Assembly: GCF_014636235.1 (NCBI RefSeq)
Contig: NZ_BMDZ01000029.1
Span: 1-64,000 of the forward strand
Length of the DNA: 64,000 bases
Reading direction: 5' to 3'
DNA from: Tistrella bauzanensis
Lineage (GTDB): Bacteria; Pseudomonadota; Alphaproteobacteria; Tistrellales; Tistrellaceae
Shown: one piece after another, positions 17,728 to 27,216 of the stretch
How positions within the stretch are numbered: position 1 is the stretch's first letter
Layout of the letters: each line of letters begins with the position of its first letter
Notes under the pieces: generated by a model
The model's input: only the letters and a program-made list of their open reading frames with translations
What the model was told of the DNA's origin: nothing
Databases searched by the model: none
Program-made: the position numbers and the translations under genes

Positions 17728-20295
17728 TCAACTGCCACGCGGCTTGGCCCGGTGGGTGGCGACCGCGCCGGTCGGGTCGTCCGGCCAGGGATGTTTGGGA
17801 TAGCGGCCGCGCAGCTCGCCCCGCACCTGGGCATAGCTGCCGGTCCAGAATCCGGCAAGGTCGGCCGTCACCTGCACCGGCCGACCAGCTGGCGACAGCA
17901 GATGGACCAGCAGCGCCACCCGGCCATCGGCCACCCGCGGGCCTTCGGCGGCACCGAACATTTCCTGCAGCTTCACCGCCAGCACCGGCGGATCGGTGGC
18001 ATAATCGACCGCATGCGACCGGCCGGACGGCACTGTCACCCGTTCCGGTGCCGCCTGATCCAGCCGGCTGCGCTGGCGCCAGTCCAGCAGACGCAGCAGT
18101 GCTGCCCTGACATCGATCCGGGCCAGATCGTCGAGCCGGCGGACCCGCCCCAGATCGGGGCCGAGCCAGTCTTCCAGTGTCGCCGTCAGCCCGGCATCCG
18201 ACACATCCGGCCAGCCCGCATCGGGGCCGTCGATACGGGCCAGGAAGGCGATGCGGTGGCGAAGCGACAAGGCCGCGTCGCGCCAGTCCAGCCGGTCGAG
18301 GCCGAGCGACCGCACGCCTTCGGCAACCGCATGACCATGATCTTCGGGCGCCAGCTTCGACAGTGGCTTTGTCCCGATCAGCAACTGACCCAGCCGGCGT
18401 TCGCGCAGCGCCACCAGACCACCCGATTTCAGATCGAATTCCACCCGGTCGACCGTGCGGACATCAGCGCCGAAACTGGTCTCGATCTCGTCGAGCGTGA
18501 TCCGGGCCGCCAGGAAGGCGCGCGCATCGCCACCATGGCCGCTGCCGCCGGTGGTGGCCACCGCAAGCCAGGGCTCCGCCGCCAGCGGGTCGAGCGGATC
18601 GAGCGCCACGCCGCCACCACCCATCAGCCGGAACACCGCGTCCCGGCCGCGCGCCTGAGCCAGCCGCTCAGGATAGGCCAGCGCCACCAGTTGGCCGAGA
18701 GAGGGGCGCGGGTCGCGACCGTCGCGCCGGGCCGCCGGCAGGCGCCTTTCCAGCGATCGCGCGCCCTCGCGCACACGGGTCAGCGTGCCACGGTCGATGA
18801 CGGCACCATCGCCACCGCGCAAGGGGTCGCGGCCTTCCGCCACCAGGATCATCCGCCGGGCGAGGTCGATATCGGTCCGCGCGTTTCTGAACAGGTCGCG
18901 TTCCGACAGGATCTGGGCCAGCACCGCCGCCTCCCGCGCCGCGCCGCGCCGCGCGCCCTCGATCGCCAGATGGGCGAGGCGTGGATGCATCCCAAGCCCG
19001 GCCATCGCGCGGCCATGGGCGGTCACCCGGCCTTCTGCGTCGAGGGCACCCAGCCGTCGCAGCAGGTCGCGGGCCTGCGCCCAGGCGGCCGCGGGCGGAT
19101 GATCGGCGAAGGCCAGGGCTGTGGTCTGATCCACGCCCCAGACCGCCAGCTCCAGTGCCAGCGGCGCCGGATCGTCGACCGTGATCTGCGGCGCGGCGAA
19201 GGCTGGCAGTGCCCGGGTCTCCGCCTCGGGCCACAGCCTGAGACAGACCCCCTCGGCGACACGCCCGGCGCGGCCGCGGCGCTGTTCGGCCTCAGCGCGC
19301 GACACCCGCAGCGTCTCAAGCCGGCTCATGCCGCTTGCCGGGTCGAAGCGCGGCCGCCGGGTGTAGCCACCATCGATCACCACCCGCACGCCGTCGATGG
19401 TCAGGCTGGTTTCGGCGATCGCGGTCGCCAGCACCACCTTGCGCCGGCCGGGCACCGACGGGCGGATCGCCAGATCCTGAGCCTCGGCGGTCAACTCGCC
19501 GGCAAGCGGCATGATATCGACGCCGGGGCCACCCGCCCCGGCCAGCAGATCGGCCGTGCGCGCGATCTCCCCCGTGCCGGGCAGAAACGCCAGGATGTCG
19601 CCGGTCTCGGCCGCCAGCATGCGGCGGACCGCACCGGCCATGGCAGGGGCAAGCTCGCGCGGTTCGGGCCGGCGGTCGTCGTTCACCACCACCACCGGAA
19701 ACATCCGGCCATCGGCGCGCAGCCGGGTCGCGTCCCCGATCAGGGACGCGACCCGGCCGGCGTCGAGCGTCGCCGACATGGCGATGATCCGCAGATCCGG
19801 CCGCAGTGCCTGTTTGACCTCGATCGCGAGCGCAAGCCCCAGATCGCCGTCCAGGCTGCGTTCATGGATCTCGTCGAAGATCACCGCGGCCACACCGTCG
19901 AGTTCGGGATCGCCCTGGATGCGGCGGGTGAAGATGCCCTCGGTCACCACCTCGATCCGGGTGGCGGCGCTCACCCGGGCATCCAGACGCACCCGATAGC
20001 CCACGGTCTGGCCCAACGGCTCGCCCAGCATCGCGGCCATGCGGGCGGCCGAGGCCCGCGCGGCCAGACGCCGGGGTTCCAGCATCAGAATGCGGCCGCC
20101 GGCAGCCCAAGGGGCATCCAGCAGCATCAGCGGCACGGCCGTGGTCTTGCCGGCGCCGGGCGGGGCCTCGATGACGAGGTCACGTCCGGCCGCGAGTTCC
20201 GACCGGATGGCGGGCGCGAGCCCGGCCACCGGCAATGCCGCGATCGCATGGGCGATCCGCGCCGGCAGGGGCGCATCGGTATCAGGCGCCGTCAC
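17728..20295 (-). CDS. hrpB: ATP-dependent helicase HrpB (DEAH-box)
   Basis: An 855-residue RNA helicase-like protein. It shows the P-loop APPGAGKTTAVPL, the DEIHER box, the SAT motif, QRRGRAGR (motif VI) and the HrpB-specific C-terminal region ending with the conserved RYPKHPWPDDP. The length equals the family norm. It starts with GTG at 20295, seven bases after the stop of the SIMPL gene, so the two are probably cotranscribed. The function of HrpB is not well defined; roles in RNA metabolism are assumed. Confidence 0.95.
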   Translation of the reverse strand: MTAPDTDAPLPARIAHAIAALPVAGLAPAIRSELAAGRDLVIEAPPGAGKTTAVPLMLLDAPWAAGGRILMLEPRRLAARASAARMAAMLGEPLGQTVGYRVRLDARVSAATRIEVVTEGIFTRRIQGDPELDGVAAVIFDEIHERSLDGDLGLALAIEVKQALRPDLRIIAMSATLDAGRVASLIGDATRLRADGRMFPVVVVNDDRRPEPRELAPAMAGAVRRMLAAETGDILAFLPGTGEIARTADLLAGAGGPGVDIMPLAGELTAEAQDLAIRPSVPGRRKVVLATAIAETSLTIDGVRVVIDGGYTRRPRFDPASGMSRLETLRVSRAEAEQRRGRAGRVAEGVCLRLWPEAETRALPAFAAPQITVDDPAPLALELAVWGVDQTTALAFADHPPAAAWAQARDLLRRLGALDAEGRVTAHGRAMAGLGMHPRLAHLAIEGARRGAAREAAVLAQILSERDLFRNARTDIDLARRMILVAEGRDPLRGGDGAVIDRGTLTRVREGARSLERRLPAARRDGRDPRPSLGQLVALAYPERLAQARGRDAVFRLMGGGGVALDPLDPLAAEPWLAVATTGGSGHGGDARAFLAARITLDEIETSFGADVRTVDRVEFDLKSGGLVALRERRLGQLLIGTKPLSKLAPEDHGHAVAEGVRSLGLDRLDWRDAALSLRHRIAFLARIDGPDAGWPDVSDAGLTATLEDWLGPDLGRVRRLDDLARIDVRAALLRLLDWRQRSRLDQAAPERVTVPSGRSHAVDYATDPPVLAVKLQEMFGAAEGPRVADGRVALLVHLLSPAGRPVQVTADLAGFWTGSYAQVRGELRGRYPKHPWPDDPTGAVATHRAKPRGS

Positions 20296-20302
20296 TGTAT
20301 GG

Positions 20303-21037
20303 TCAGTCTTCCAGGAAGAAATCGATGGTGCTCACCACCCGCACCGTCTTGGTGATCTGGCGGCTTTCCGGCATGTTCGGAATATCGGTCGCCGGCAGGA
20401 TCTGGAACAGCCCCTGCGAGGCATTGCGGATCGCGCCCACCCGGCTGCCGCTGTCGGTGGCGAACTGGGCGGCGCCGTCACGCGCATTGGCGGTGGCCTC
20501 GGCGATCATCTCGGGTTTCAGGTCGTTCAGTTTGGTGAAGACGAAAGACGGGCCGCTGCCAAAGGCGCCCATCTCGTTCGACAACACCACCCCCGCCTCG
20601 ACCAGTGCCCCCACCTTCTGCGACGCGGCCTCGACCTTGTCGACCTCGGTGGTGCGCACGGCCACCGTCTGCGCCACGATATAGCGCACCTCGACCGGGC
20701 CGGAGCGATAGAGCTGCGCATTCTGGTCGGTGACGTCCAGGCTCAACATCTCGATGTTCTCGGCCGGCAGGCCGGCATCGGTAAAAAAGCTGGTGACAGA
20801 TTCGGTTGCGCCGCGCAGTTCACGCAGAACCTCAGTCAGATCATTGCCCGACGCCACATAGCGCAGCGACCACACCGCCAGATCGGCCTTGACCTCGCGT
20901 TCGGACAGGCCCTTGACCGAAACGGTGCGATTGCCCAGCCGCGCCTCGACCACGCCCTGGCCCACCAGCCAGCCGCCGGCGGCGATGCCGACCGCGATCA
21001 CGGCGGCACCGGCCAGACCCAGAATGTCCATACGCAT
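20303..21037 (-). CDS. SIMPL (DUF541) domain protein, periplasmic or membrane-anchored
   Basis: The 244-residue protein has an N-terminal hydrophobic segment (ILGLAGAAVIAVGIAAGGWLV) followed by a SIMPL domain. Characteristic parts are RTVSVKGLSEREVKADLAVW near the N-terminus and the internal RYIVAQTVAVRT segment. SIMPL proteins form oligomeric rings, and their function is poorly known. A strong GAGGAGAG site precedes the ATG. It leads a short operon with hrpB. Confidence 0.9.
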   Translation of the reverse strand: MRMDILGLAGAAVIAVGIAAGGWLVGQGVVEARLGNRTVSVKGLSEREVKADLAVWSLRYVASGNDLTEVLRELRGATESVTSFFTDAGLPAENIEMLSLDVTDQNAQLYRSGPVEVRYIVAQTVAVRTTEVDKVEAASQKVGALVEAGVVLSNEMGAFGSGPSFVFTKLNDLKPEMIAEATANARDGAAQFATDSGSRVGAIRNASQGLFQILPATDIPNMPESRQITKTVRVVSTIDFFLED

Positions 21038-21394
21038 GCGGCAGCTCTCCTCACCACGTGGGAACCAGACGGGCCATGGCCATGTTTGGACCTGTGCGGT
21101 CGCCGTCGTTACCTCTGACGCGGAGCCTGCGCCGGGTGCCGGTCGCCGTCAAGCACCGCTGCGACATGCGGACGACACAGGTTGTTGCCCGATGCAATCG
21201 CTGTGGCCGCAACTGCGCTTATCTTTCATGCCAGGACATCATAGCGACACAACTTGAGACATGCCTCAATATTCACTGGCAAAATGCCTCATGATTATGC
21301 CACAGCCTTTGCCATTCACAATCATAATGGAAGATCTTAAGTCTTAGGGGAAGGCAAGAGAGCTTGCCGGATCGCTGAACACAGGAGACCCCCC
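21038..21394. other. Intergenic region with AT-rich promoter area, no gene seen
   Basis: The 357-bp divergent spacer between the SIMPL gene and the PRC-barrel gene. The stretch 21235-21350 is much more AT-rich than its surroundings and probably holds the PRC gene promoter. It contains two exact copies of ATGCCTCA at 21261-21268 and 21284-21291. No convincing coding or RNA gene was found. Confidence 0.6.
21261..21291 (+). repeat. Direct repeat ATGCCTCA, two copies 23 bp apart
   Basis: Identical octamers at 21261-21268 and 21284-21291 lie in the AT-rich region about 105-135 bp upstream of the PRC-barrel start. The spacing of about two helical turns would allow a dimeric regulator to bind one face. 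No known regulator is recognised. Confidence 0.45.
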
Positions 21395-21970
21395 ATGCTG
21401 AAGTCCATGCGCAGCACCACCTCGGCTCTCGCGATCATTCTTGGCCTTGGTGCCGTTCCGCTTGCCGCAGGCAGCGCGCTGGCCCAGGCGACAACCCCCG
21501 GTGCCGGCACCACCACCGAGGCGCCGGCGGGCGGTTCAGCCGACACGATGAACCAGGCCCCGGCCGCCGGCGCACCCGCCGCCACCACCCCGCCCGCGGG
21601 CGCCGAGGATACCGCCGAGGCGCCGCCGGAGCCGCAGCCGGCCAACACACTGCTGTCGAGTGACGCTGTCGTCCGCACGCCGGATGGCGAGGAAGTCGCC
21701 ACGCTTCGCGGTCTGATCTTCGATCCCAATGGCCAGATCACCCACGCCGTTCTGGGATATGGCGGCCTGCTGGGCTTCGGCACCAAGGAAGTGATGGTGC
21801 CCTGGGATCAGCTGACCGCGGAACCGGGCGAACAGGTTCTTGTCGCCTCGATGACGCCGGAACAGCTTGAGCAGATGCCGGCCTTCAAATCGGCAGAAGC
21901 GGTCAAGAGCGACGCCGAGGCCGGTGCCGCCCAGCCGATGACCACCACCGCCCCGGCCCCCGCCGGCTGA
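21395..21970 (+). CDS. Secreted PRC-barrel domain protein
   Basis: A 191-residue exported protein with a signal peptide (cleavage near AAGSALAQA). A low-complexity linker rich in Ala, Pro and Thr (about residues 31-85) precedes the PRC-barrel domain (about 88-150), with VVRTPDGEEVATLRGLIFDPNGQITHAVL. PRC-barrel domains occur in photosynthetic reaction centres, RimM and stress-related envelope proteins. The start has an AGGAG site. A strong terminator follows. A periplasmic stress or envelope role is only a guess. Confidence 0.88.
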   Translation: MLKSMRSTTSALAIILGLGAVPLAAGSALAQATTPGAGTTTEAPAGGSADTMNQAPAAGAPAATTPPAGAEDTAEAPPEPQPANTLLSSDAVVRTPDGEEVATLRGLIFDPNGQITHAVLGYGGLLGFGTKEVMVPWDQLTAEPGEQVLVASMTPEQLEQMPAFKSAEAVKSDAEAGAAQPMTTTAPAPAG

Positions 21971-22020
21971 TACTCCGTCTCCAGCCTGAACGACCCGCGT
22001 TTCCCTGGAATACCCACTCT

Positions 22021-22056
22021 CTCTCTCCCTGAGACTTGCTCTCTCCCTGAGACTTG
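22021..22056 (+). repeat. Perfect tandem duplication of an 18-bp unit
   Basis: CTCTCTCCCTGAGACTTG occurs twice head to tail at 22021-22038 and 22039-22056, in the 3' region of the PRC-barrel gene just before its terminator. It appears to be a recent slippage duplication. Confidence 0.9.
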
Positions 22057-22069
22057 GGCCCTGAAGGCC

Positions 22070-22105
22070 TGGCGTCGCATCCCGATGGTGCGACGCCATT
22101 TTTTT
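22070..22105 (+). terminator. Rho-independent terminator after the PRC-barrel gene
   Basis: TGGCGTCGCA (22070-22079) pairs perfectly with TGCGACGCCA (22089-22098) and is followed by seven Ts. It separates the PRC gene from the cobalamin riboswitch region. Confidence 0.93.
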
Positions 22106-22194
22106 GGCCGCTGCCGGTGCTGCGTTCCACCGGCCGATGGATGGCCCTTGTCGGCGGTGGATGCTGTGTCTATGGTGCGCGGCGACGGTTTCGC

Positions 22195-22376
22195 GCACAG
22201 GTTCTGTCTGTGAGCGGATGAAGAGGGAATGCGGTGCGGCGGGGCCAGCCCCCGCCAATGCCGCGGCTGTACCCGCAACTGTAGGCGGAGAGCACCACCC
22301 GATCATGCCACTGGTGACCATGGGTTGCCGGGAAGGCCGGGCGGCGCATGGACCCGCGAGCCAGGAGACCTGCCGT
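22195..22376 (+). promoter_or_regulatory. Cobalamin (B12) riboswitch
   Basis: The conserved blocks appear in order: AAGAGGGAA near 22220, GCCGCGGCTGTACCCGCAAC near 22260-22279, GCCACTGG near 22307, GGGTTGCCGGGAAGGCCG near 22322, and the B12 box GAGCCAGGAGACCTGCC at 22358-22374. It lies 126 bases upstream of the btuB start. It is expected to repress the downstream B12 receptor and corrinoid genes when adenosylcobalamin is plentiful. Confidence 0.95.
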
Positions 22377-22501
22377 CAGCCACCCGCGTATCGAGGCGAC
22401 CACCGGACGGGTCTGACCGGTGGAGCGGCGGCATCTTTTGTCTGCAAAGAGCCGCCAGCCGCGTCGATGCGCTTTGGCCATCGTCATTGCGGGACCGCTC
22501 G

Positions 22502-24469
22502 ATGCACACCTCCAGGCGCTATCGTCCTATCCATGTCACCGCCCGGCCCTCGACCGCAGCCCGGCCCTCAACCGCAGTCTGGCCCTCGACCGCAGCCCGG
22601 CTCGTCGCCGGCGGCGCGCTTGCCATTCTTCAGGGCCAGCTTGCCATCGCACCGGCCCGGGCCGACGAGCCCTTGTCGCCGCTTGTGGTCAGCGCCACCC
22701 GGACGGCCGTGGATCCGGATCGCATCGGCAGCGCCGTGACCGTCATCGAGGGCGACAGCTTGCGGCAGGCGGGCACGGTGTTCGTGGTCGATGCCCTGCG
22801 CCGGGCGCCGGGGGTGAGCTTCAGCCGCACCGGCGGCCCCGGCTCCGCCACCAATCTCAGGCTGCGCGGCACCGATGACAGCCAGACCAAGATCCTGATC
22901 GACGGCGTCGAGGTGAACGATCCCGCCAGCGCCAGTGGCGGCTTCGATCTGGGCCGGCTGCTCGCCGACGATGTCGACCGTATCGAGGTGCTGCGCGGTC
23001 CGCAAAGCGCCCTTTATGGCGCGGATGCCATTGGTGGCGTGGTCAATATCATCACCCGTCGCGGCCTGAGGGATGGCGGGCATGGGGTGGAGGGCGATGC
23101 CTCGGTCGAGGCCGGCGCCTATCGCAGCCAGCGGGTCAGCACCGCCCTGCGCGCGGCCGGTGCCGGCTGGGACGCGGCGATATCCGCGGTCGATTTCCGG
23201 ACCGAGGGCTTTTCGCGGCTGGAAGGCGGCCGAGAGGATGACGGGTTCACCGGCACCCAGATCGGCCTGTCCGGGGGCGTGACGCTCAGCGACGTGCTGG
23301 CGCTGGAAGCCACGGGCACGGCAGCGCGGACCAGCGCCGATTTCGACCCGTCGAGCAACCCCGAAGCGCCGGGTACCAATGATGCCCTGAGCTATAGCGG
23401 GCGGCTGACCGCGATCGCCACCCTGGCCGATGGCCGGGTGGAGAACCGGACGACGCTGTCGGGCGCGCGGCTCGATCGGGAGTCGAACAACCCCCTGTCG
23501 CGTTTTCAGGCCCGCACCGAATTCGATGGCGTGCGCCAGGGTATCGAGACCCAGACCGATATCATGGTCGACGATCACGACGACATCCTGACACTCGGCC
23601 TTGGCACCGAGACCGAACGCGCCACCATCCGCGATGCCCGCGCATTGGGCGATCCGGTCACCACCACGCTGAAGGCCGATGCCACGACCACCGCGATCTT
23701 CGGCCAGTATCAGGCCGGCTTATGGGATCAGGTGTATCTGACCGCCGGCCTCAGGCGCGACGATCACGACGCCTTCGGCGCCAGCACCACCTGGCGGTTC
23801 ACCGGCGCCTGGGTGATTCCAGGCACCGGCACCACCCTGCGCGGCAGCCTGGGCACCGGCACCAAGGCACCGTCGCTATACCAGCTTTATCACCCGACCT
23901 ATGGCGACGCGTCGCTTGATGTCGAGAAGAGCCGCGGCTATGACCTTGGTATCGAACAAAGTTTCCTGGAAGAACGCCTGACCCTGGGCGCCACCTGGTT
24001 CCGCAACGATATCCGCAACATGCTGAGCTTCGACAGCGCCGCCAGCCGCTATCGCAACACCGCCCGCGCCCGCACCGAAGGCGTCGAGCTGTCGGCCAGG
24101 GCCACGCCGGCAGACCTGTTGTCGCTTCAGGCCGCTTATACCTATCTGGAGACGACCGACCTCGATACCGGCGGGCAGCTGCCGCGCCGGCCGCGCCACA
24201 GCCTGTTCGCCGCCGCCGATCTCTATCCATGGGATGGCAGCCGGATCGGCGCCGAGGTGACCCATGTCGGCGCACAGCAGAATTCCGCCAGCCGGCCCAC
24301 CAGGATCCGTCGCTATACGGTGCTGGGGCTAAATGGCGACCAGCGGTTGACCGACAGCCTGACCGCCTTCGCGCGGCTCGACAATGTCTTCGACGTCGAC
24401 TATCAGGAAGTGGATGGCTATGCCACCCCTGGTCGCAGCGTCTATCTGGGCCTGCGGGCCACATTCTGA
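22502..24469 (+). CDS. btuB: TonB-dependent cobalamin receptor BtuB
   Basis: A 655-residue outer-membrane receptor that imports vitamin B12 using TonB energy. After an unusual signal region comes a TonB box (PLVVSATRT), then a plug domain with [22 protein letters not shown] and [24 protein letters not shown] 22-strand-type barrel ends in the terminal aromatic ATF. The riboswitch upstream and cobQ-cobC downstream make the substrate secure. The ATG at 22502 lacks a strong ribosome site but matches the signal region. Three copies of an 18-bp repeat lie inside the coding sequence for the signal region (22541-22594). Confidence 0.95.
   Translation: MHTSRRYRPIHVTARPSTAARPSTAVWPSTAARLVAGGALAILQGQLAIAPARADEPLSPLVVSATRTAVDPDRIGSAVTVIEGDSLRQAGTVFVVDALRRAPGVSFSRTGGPGSATNLRLRGTDDSQTKILIDGVEVNDPASASGGFDLGRLLADDVDRIEVLRGPQSALYGADAIGGVVNIITRRGLRDGGHGVEGDASVEAGAYRSQRVSTALRAAGAGWDAAISAVDFRTEGFSRLEGGREDDGFTGTQIGLSGGVTLSDVLALEATGTAARTSADFDPSSNPEAPGTNDALSYSGRLTAIATLADGRVENRTTLSGARLDRESNNPLSRFQARTEFDGVRQGIETQTDIMVDDHDDILTLGLGTETERATIRDARALGDPVTTTLKADATTTAIFGQYQAGLWDQVYLTAGLRRDDHDAFGASTTWRFTGAWVIPGTGTTLRGSLGTGTKAPSLYQLYHPTYGDASLDVEKSRGYDLGIEQSFLEERLTLGATWFRNDIRNMLSFDSAASRYRNTARARTEGVELSARATPADLLSLQAAYTYLETTDLDTGGQLPRRPRHSLFAAADLYPWDGSRIGAEVTHVGAQQNSASRPTRIRRYTVLGLNGDQRLTDSLTAFARLDNVFDVDYQEVDGYATPGRSVYLGLRATF
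22541..22594 (+). repeat. Three tandem 18-bp units inside the btuB signal-peptide region
   Basis: Units at 22541-22558, 22559-22576 and 22577-22594 follow the pattern GCCCGGCCCTCGACCGCA with one to two changes. They encode a repeated RPSTAA-like hexapeptide before the hydrophobic core of the signal peptide. Because each unit is a multiple of three, copy number can vary without a frameshift. Confidence 0.9.
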
Positions 24470-24495
24470 GACCGCCGGTCAGGAGGGCTACAATC

Positions 24496-25989
24496 ATGGC
24501 CACCGCGCGCTGCCTGATGGTGATGGGCACTGGTTCCGATGTCGGCAAATCGCTGCTGGTTGCAGGCCTTGCCCGCATCGCCCGCCGGCGCGGGCTGACG
24601 GTGCGGCCGTTCAAGCCGCAGAACATGTCCAACAATGCCGCCGTAACCGCCGATGGCGGGGAAATCGGCCGGGCGCAGGCACTTCAGGCCCGCGCCTGCG
24701 GTGCTGCGTTGAGCGTGCACATGAACCCGGTGCTGCTGAAACCGCAGACCGATATCGGCGCGCAGGTCGTGGTTCAGGGCCGGATGGCCGGCACGGCGCG
24801 CGCCGCCGAATACCGCGGCTGGCGCGACCGCCTGATGCCCAGGGTTCTGGAGAGCTTCCATATCCTGACCGATCAGGCCGATCTGGTATTGATCGAGGGT
24901 GCGGGATCGGTGTCGGAGGTCAATCTCCGTGCCGGCGATATCGCCAATATGGGCTTCGCCACCGCCGTGCAGGCGCCCGTGGTTCTGGCCGGAGATATCG
25001 ACCGCGGCGGGGTGATCGCCCAGATGGTCGGCAGCCACATGCTGTTGCCACCCGATGAGCGCGCGCTGATCAAAGGCTTTATCATCAACCGGTTCCGGGG
25101 CGATGTTCGCCTGTTCGATGGCGGGCTCGACGAGATCCGGCGCCGCACCGGCTGGACGGCTTTCGGTGTCGTCCCCTGGCTGCCGGCGGCGGCGCGGCTG
25201 CCGGCCGAGGATGCGGTCGCCCTGGACATGCCAGGCGGCCCCGGCCCCGGGGGCCTGAAGATCGCCGTGCCGATGCTGTCGCGCATCGCCAATTTCGACG
25301 ATCTGGACCCGCTGAAGCTGGAGCCACAGGTGGCCCTGACCATGGTGCCGCCCGGCCAGCCGCTGCCGGTCGCCGATCTGATCATCCTGCCGGGCAGCAA
25401 GGCGACCATCGGCGATCTGGCCTTCTTCCGCGCCCAGGGCTGGGATATCGATCTGGCCGCCCATGTCCGGCGCGGCGGACGGGTGATCGGCATCTGCGGT
25501 GGCTATCAGATGCTGGGGCGCAGCATATCCGACCCTGAGGGCATCGAGGGCGAGCCCGGCCATGTCGCGGGGCTGGGCCTGCTCGACATCCACACCCGGC
25601 TGGGTGGCGATAAGTCGCTGATTGAGGCGACAGGCACCGACAGGATCACGGGGGCCGCCGTCCATGGCTATGAGATGCATATCGGCGTCACCACCGGCCC
25701 CGATTGCGCGCGGCCGATGCTGATGCTGGCCGGGCAACCGGGCGTGGCGGAGCGCGCCGATGGTGCGGTGGGCCATGACGGGCGGGTGACCGGCTGCTAT
25801 CTGCACGGGCTGTTCGGCGCCGATGGCTATCGCGCGGCATTGATCGAGGCACTGACCGGCCGGCGCCCGGCGCCGGTCGACTATCAGCGCTCGGTGGATC
25901 AGGCGCTGGATGCCCTGGCCGACCATCTGGAAGCCAACCTGGACATCGAGGCGCTGTTCGCCGCCGCCGCCCGGCCGGTGCGGCCATGA
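24496..25989 (+). CDS. cobQ: Cobyric acid synthase
   Basis: It amidates four carboxyl groups of adenosylcobyrinic acid a,c-diamide with glutamine and ATP to give adenosylcobyric acid. The 497-residue protein has an N-terminal dethiobiotin synthetase-like ATPase domain ([27 protein letters not shown]). A C-terminal type I glutamine amidotransferase domain has the nucleophile cysteine in [19 protein letters not shown] lies just before the ATG. It follows btuB by 26 bases and overlaps cobC by ATGA, so all three are under the riboswitch. Confidence 0.96.
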   Translation: MATARCLMVMGTGSDVGKSLLVAGLARIARRRGLTVRPFKPQNMSNNAAVTADGGEIGRAQALQARACGAALSVHMNPVLLKPQTDIGAQVVVQGRMAGTARAAEYRGWRDRLMPRVLESFHILTDQADLVLIEGAGSVSEVNLRAGDIANMGFATAVQAPVVLAGDIDRGGVIAQMVGSHMLLPPDERALIKGFIINRFRGDVRLFDGGLDEIRRRTGWTAFGVVPWLPAAARLPAEDAVALDMPGGPGPGGLKIAVPMLSRIANFDDLDPLKLEPQVALTMVPPGQPLPVADLIILPGSKATIGDLAFFRAQGWDIDLAAHVRRGGRVIGICGGYQMLGRSISDPEGIEGEPGHVAGLGLLDIHTRLGGDKSLIEATGTDRITGAAVHGYEMHIGVTTGPDCARPMLMLAGQPGVAERADGAVGHDGRVTGCYLHGLFGADGYRAALIEALTGRRPAPVDYQRSVDQALDALADHLEANLDIEALFAAAARPVRP

Positions 25990-27080
25990 CCGGGACGGGA
26001 CCGGCGGAGCGGGATCATGGCGGCGGTCTGACGCGGATGATGGTCCGCTATCCGCATGCACCACGGCCCTGGATCGACCTCAGCACCGGCATCAATCGGA
26101 ATCCATATCCAATTGATATTGCTAACAATATTTCGGATGCCTGGACCCGGCTTCCCGATGACGACCTGATCCGGCCCTGCATCGCCGCCGCCCGGCGCTT
26201 CTATGGCGCCGCGTCGGATGATCAACTGTGCCTGGGGCCCGGCTCGCAGGCGCTGATCCAGGCCCTGCCCTTCGCCGTGCCGCGCGGGCGGGTCGCGGTG
26301 CTGGGGCCGACCTATAACGAACATGGCCCCGCCTGGCGGCGCGCCGGACACGCGGTCTGCGTGGTCACCGACCCTGCAGACCTCACGGCCCCCGGCATCG
26401 ATACCGCGCTGGTCGTGAACCCGAACAATCCCGACGGCCGGCTGCACGCACCCGACATGTTGATGGATCTTGCTCAGGTGATGGCGCGGCGCGGCGGCCG
26501 GCTGGTGGTCGACGAGGCCTTTGGCGAGACCACCCCCGCGGCATCGGTCGCCGCATCGGCCGGACCGGCGCTGATCGTGCTGAGGTCGTTCGGAAAATTC
26601 TTTGGTCTGGCGGGGTTACGGCTGGGGGTTGCGATCGCCGATCCGCCCGTTGCCGCGGCCATGGCCGATCATCTGGGGCCATGGGCGGTGTCGGGTCCGG
26701 CCCTGGCCGTGGCGGCGCAGACCTATGGCGATGCCGGCTGGGCCGCTCGAACCCGAGACCGGCTGGCTGAAGATGCCCGCCGCCTCGACCGGCTGCTGGC
26801 GGGGGCCGGGCTTGAGGCCGTGGGCGGCACCGACCTGTTCCGCACCGTCGATGCCGGCAGCCGCGCCCGGGCGGCCGCCATTCTGGCGCATCTCGCGGCG
26901 CGGCATGGTATCCTGATCCGCGACTGGCCGGCAGCCGTCACCATCCCTGAACAGGCCGGCTGGCTGCGCTTCGGCATCCCCGCCCATCATACCGCCGACG
27001 CTATCGGCACGGGCGACGCGGACGAATGGCAGCGTCTCGCCGCCGCCCTCGCCGATGTGGCAATGCACACGGACGGCTGA
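25986..27080 (+). CDS. cobC: Threonine-phosphate decarboxylase, CobC
   Basis: A PLP enzyme of 364 residues in the class I aminotransferase fold. It is predicted to make (R)-1-aminopropan-2-ol phosphate for the lower-ligand arm of cobalamin. The PLP lysine lies in [15 protein letters not shown], and NPNNPDGRL and VVDEAFGE are the usual cofactor-site motifs. Naming follows the alphaproteobacterial scheme (CobD in enterics). The start overlaps cobQ by four bases. A short AT-rich patch (26090-26140) encodes the [13 protein letters not shown] segment and stands out from the surrounding GC-rich sequence. Confidence 0.93.
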   Translation: MTGTGPAERDHGGGLTRMMVRYPHAPRPWIDLSTGINRNPYPIDIANNISDAWTRLPDDDLIRPCIAAARRFYGAASDDQLCLGPGSQALIQALPFAVPRGRVAVLGPTYNEHGPAWRRAGHAVCVVTDPADLTAPGIDTALVVNPNNPDGRLHAPDMLMDLAQVMARRGGRLVVDEAFGETTPAASVAASAGPALIVLRSFGKFFGLAGLRLGVAIADPPVAAAMADHLGPWAVSGPALAVAAQTYGDAGWAARTRDRLAEDARRLDRLLAGAGLEAVGGTDLFRTVDAGSRARAAAILAHLAARHGILIRDWPAAVTIPEQAGWLRFGIPAHHTADAIGTGDADEWQRLAAALADVAMHTDG

Positions 27081-27172
27081 CAAGACACGCGGTTTCCGCT
27101 AACGATGATCGGCCGGAGTGCGGCGGACGAGGGGGTCGTCTGCGTCCGGTGCCCGCCCCCGGCCCGGCTCCG

Positions 27173-27186
27173 CCCGTCCGGACGGG
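27173..27186. repeat. 14-bp perfect palindrome before GH17 gene
   Basis: CCCGTCCGGACGGG lies 30 bp upstream of the GH17 start codon, in the cobC-GH17 gap. It could be an operator or a short mRNA hairpin. No T-run is present. Confidence 0.5.
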
Positions 27187-27216
27187 CCGAGCTTGGCCAG
27201 GGAGAGCCCTTGAGCG

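Noticed and set aside
17752..20355. 867-codon plus-strand frame opposite hrpB
   Set aside because: It has no recognisable motif and mirrors the codon positions of hrpB, which has complete helicase motifs.
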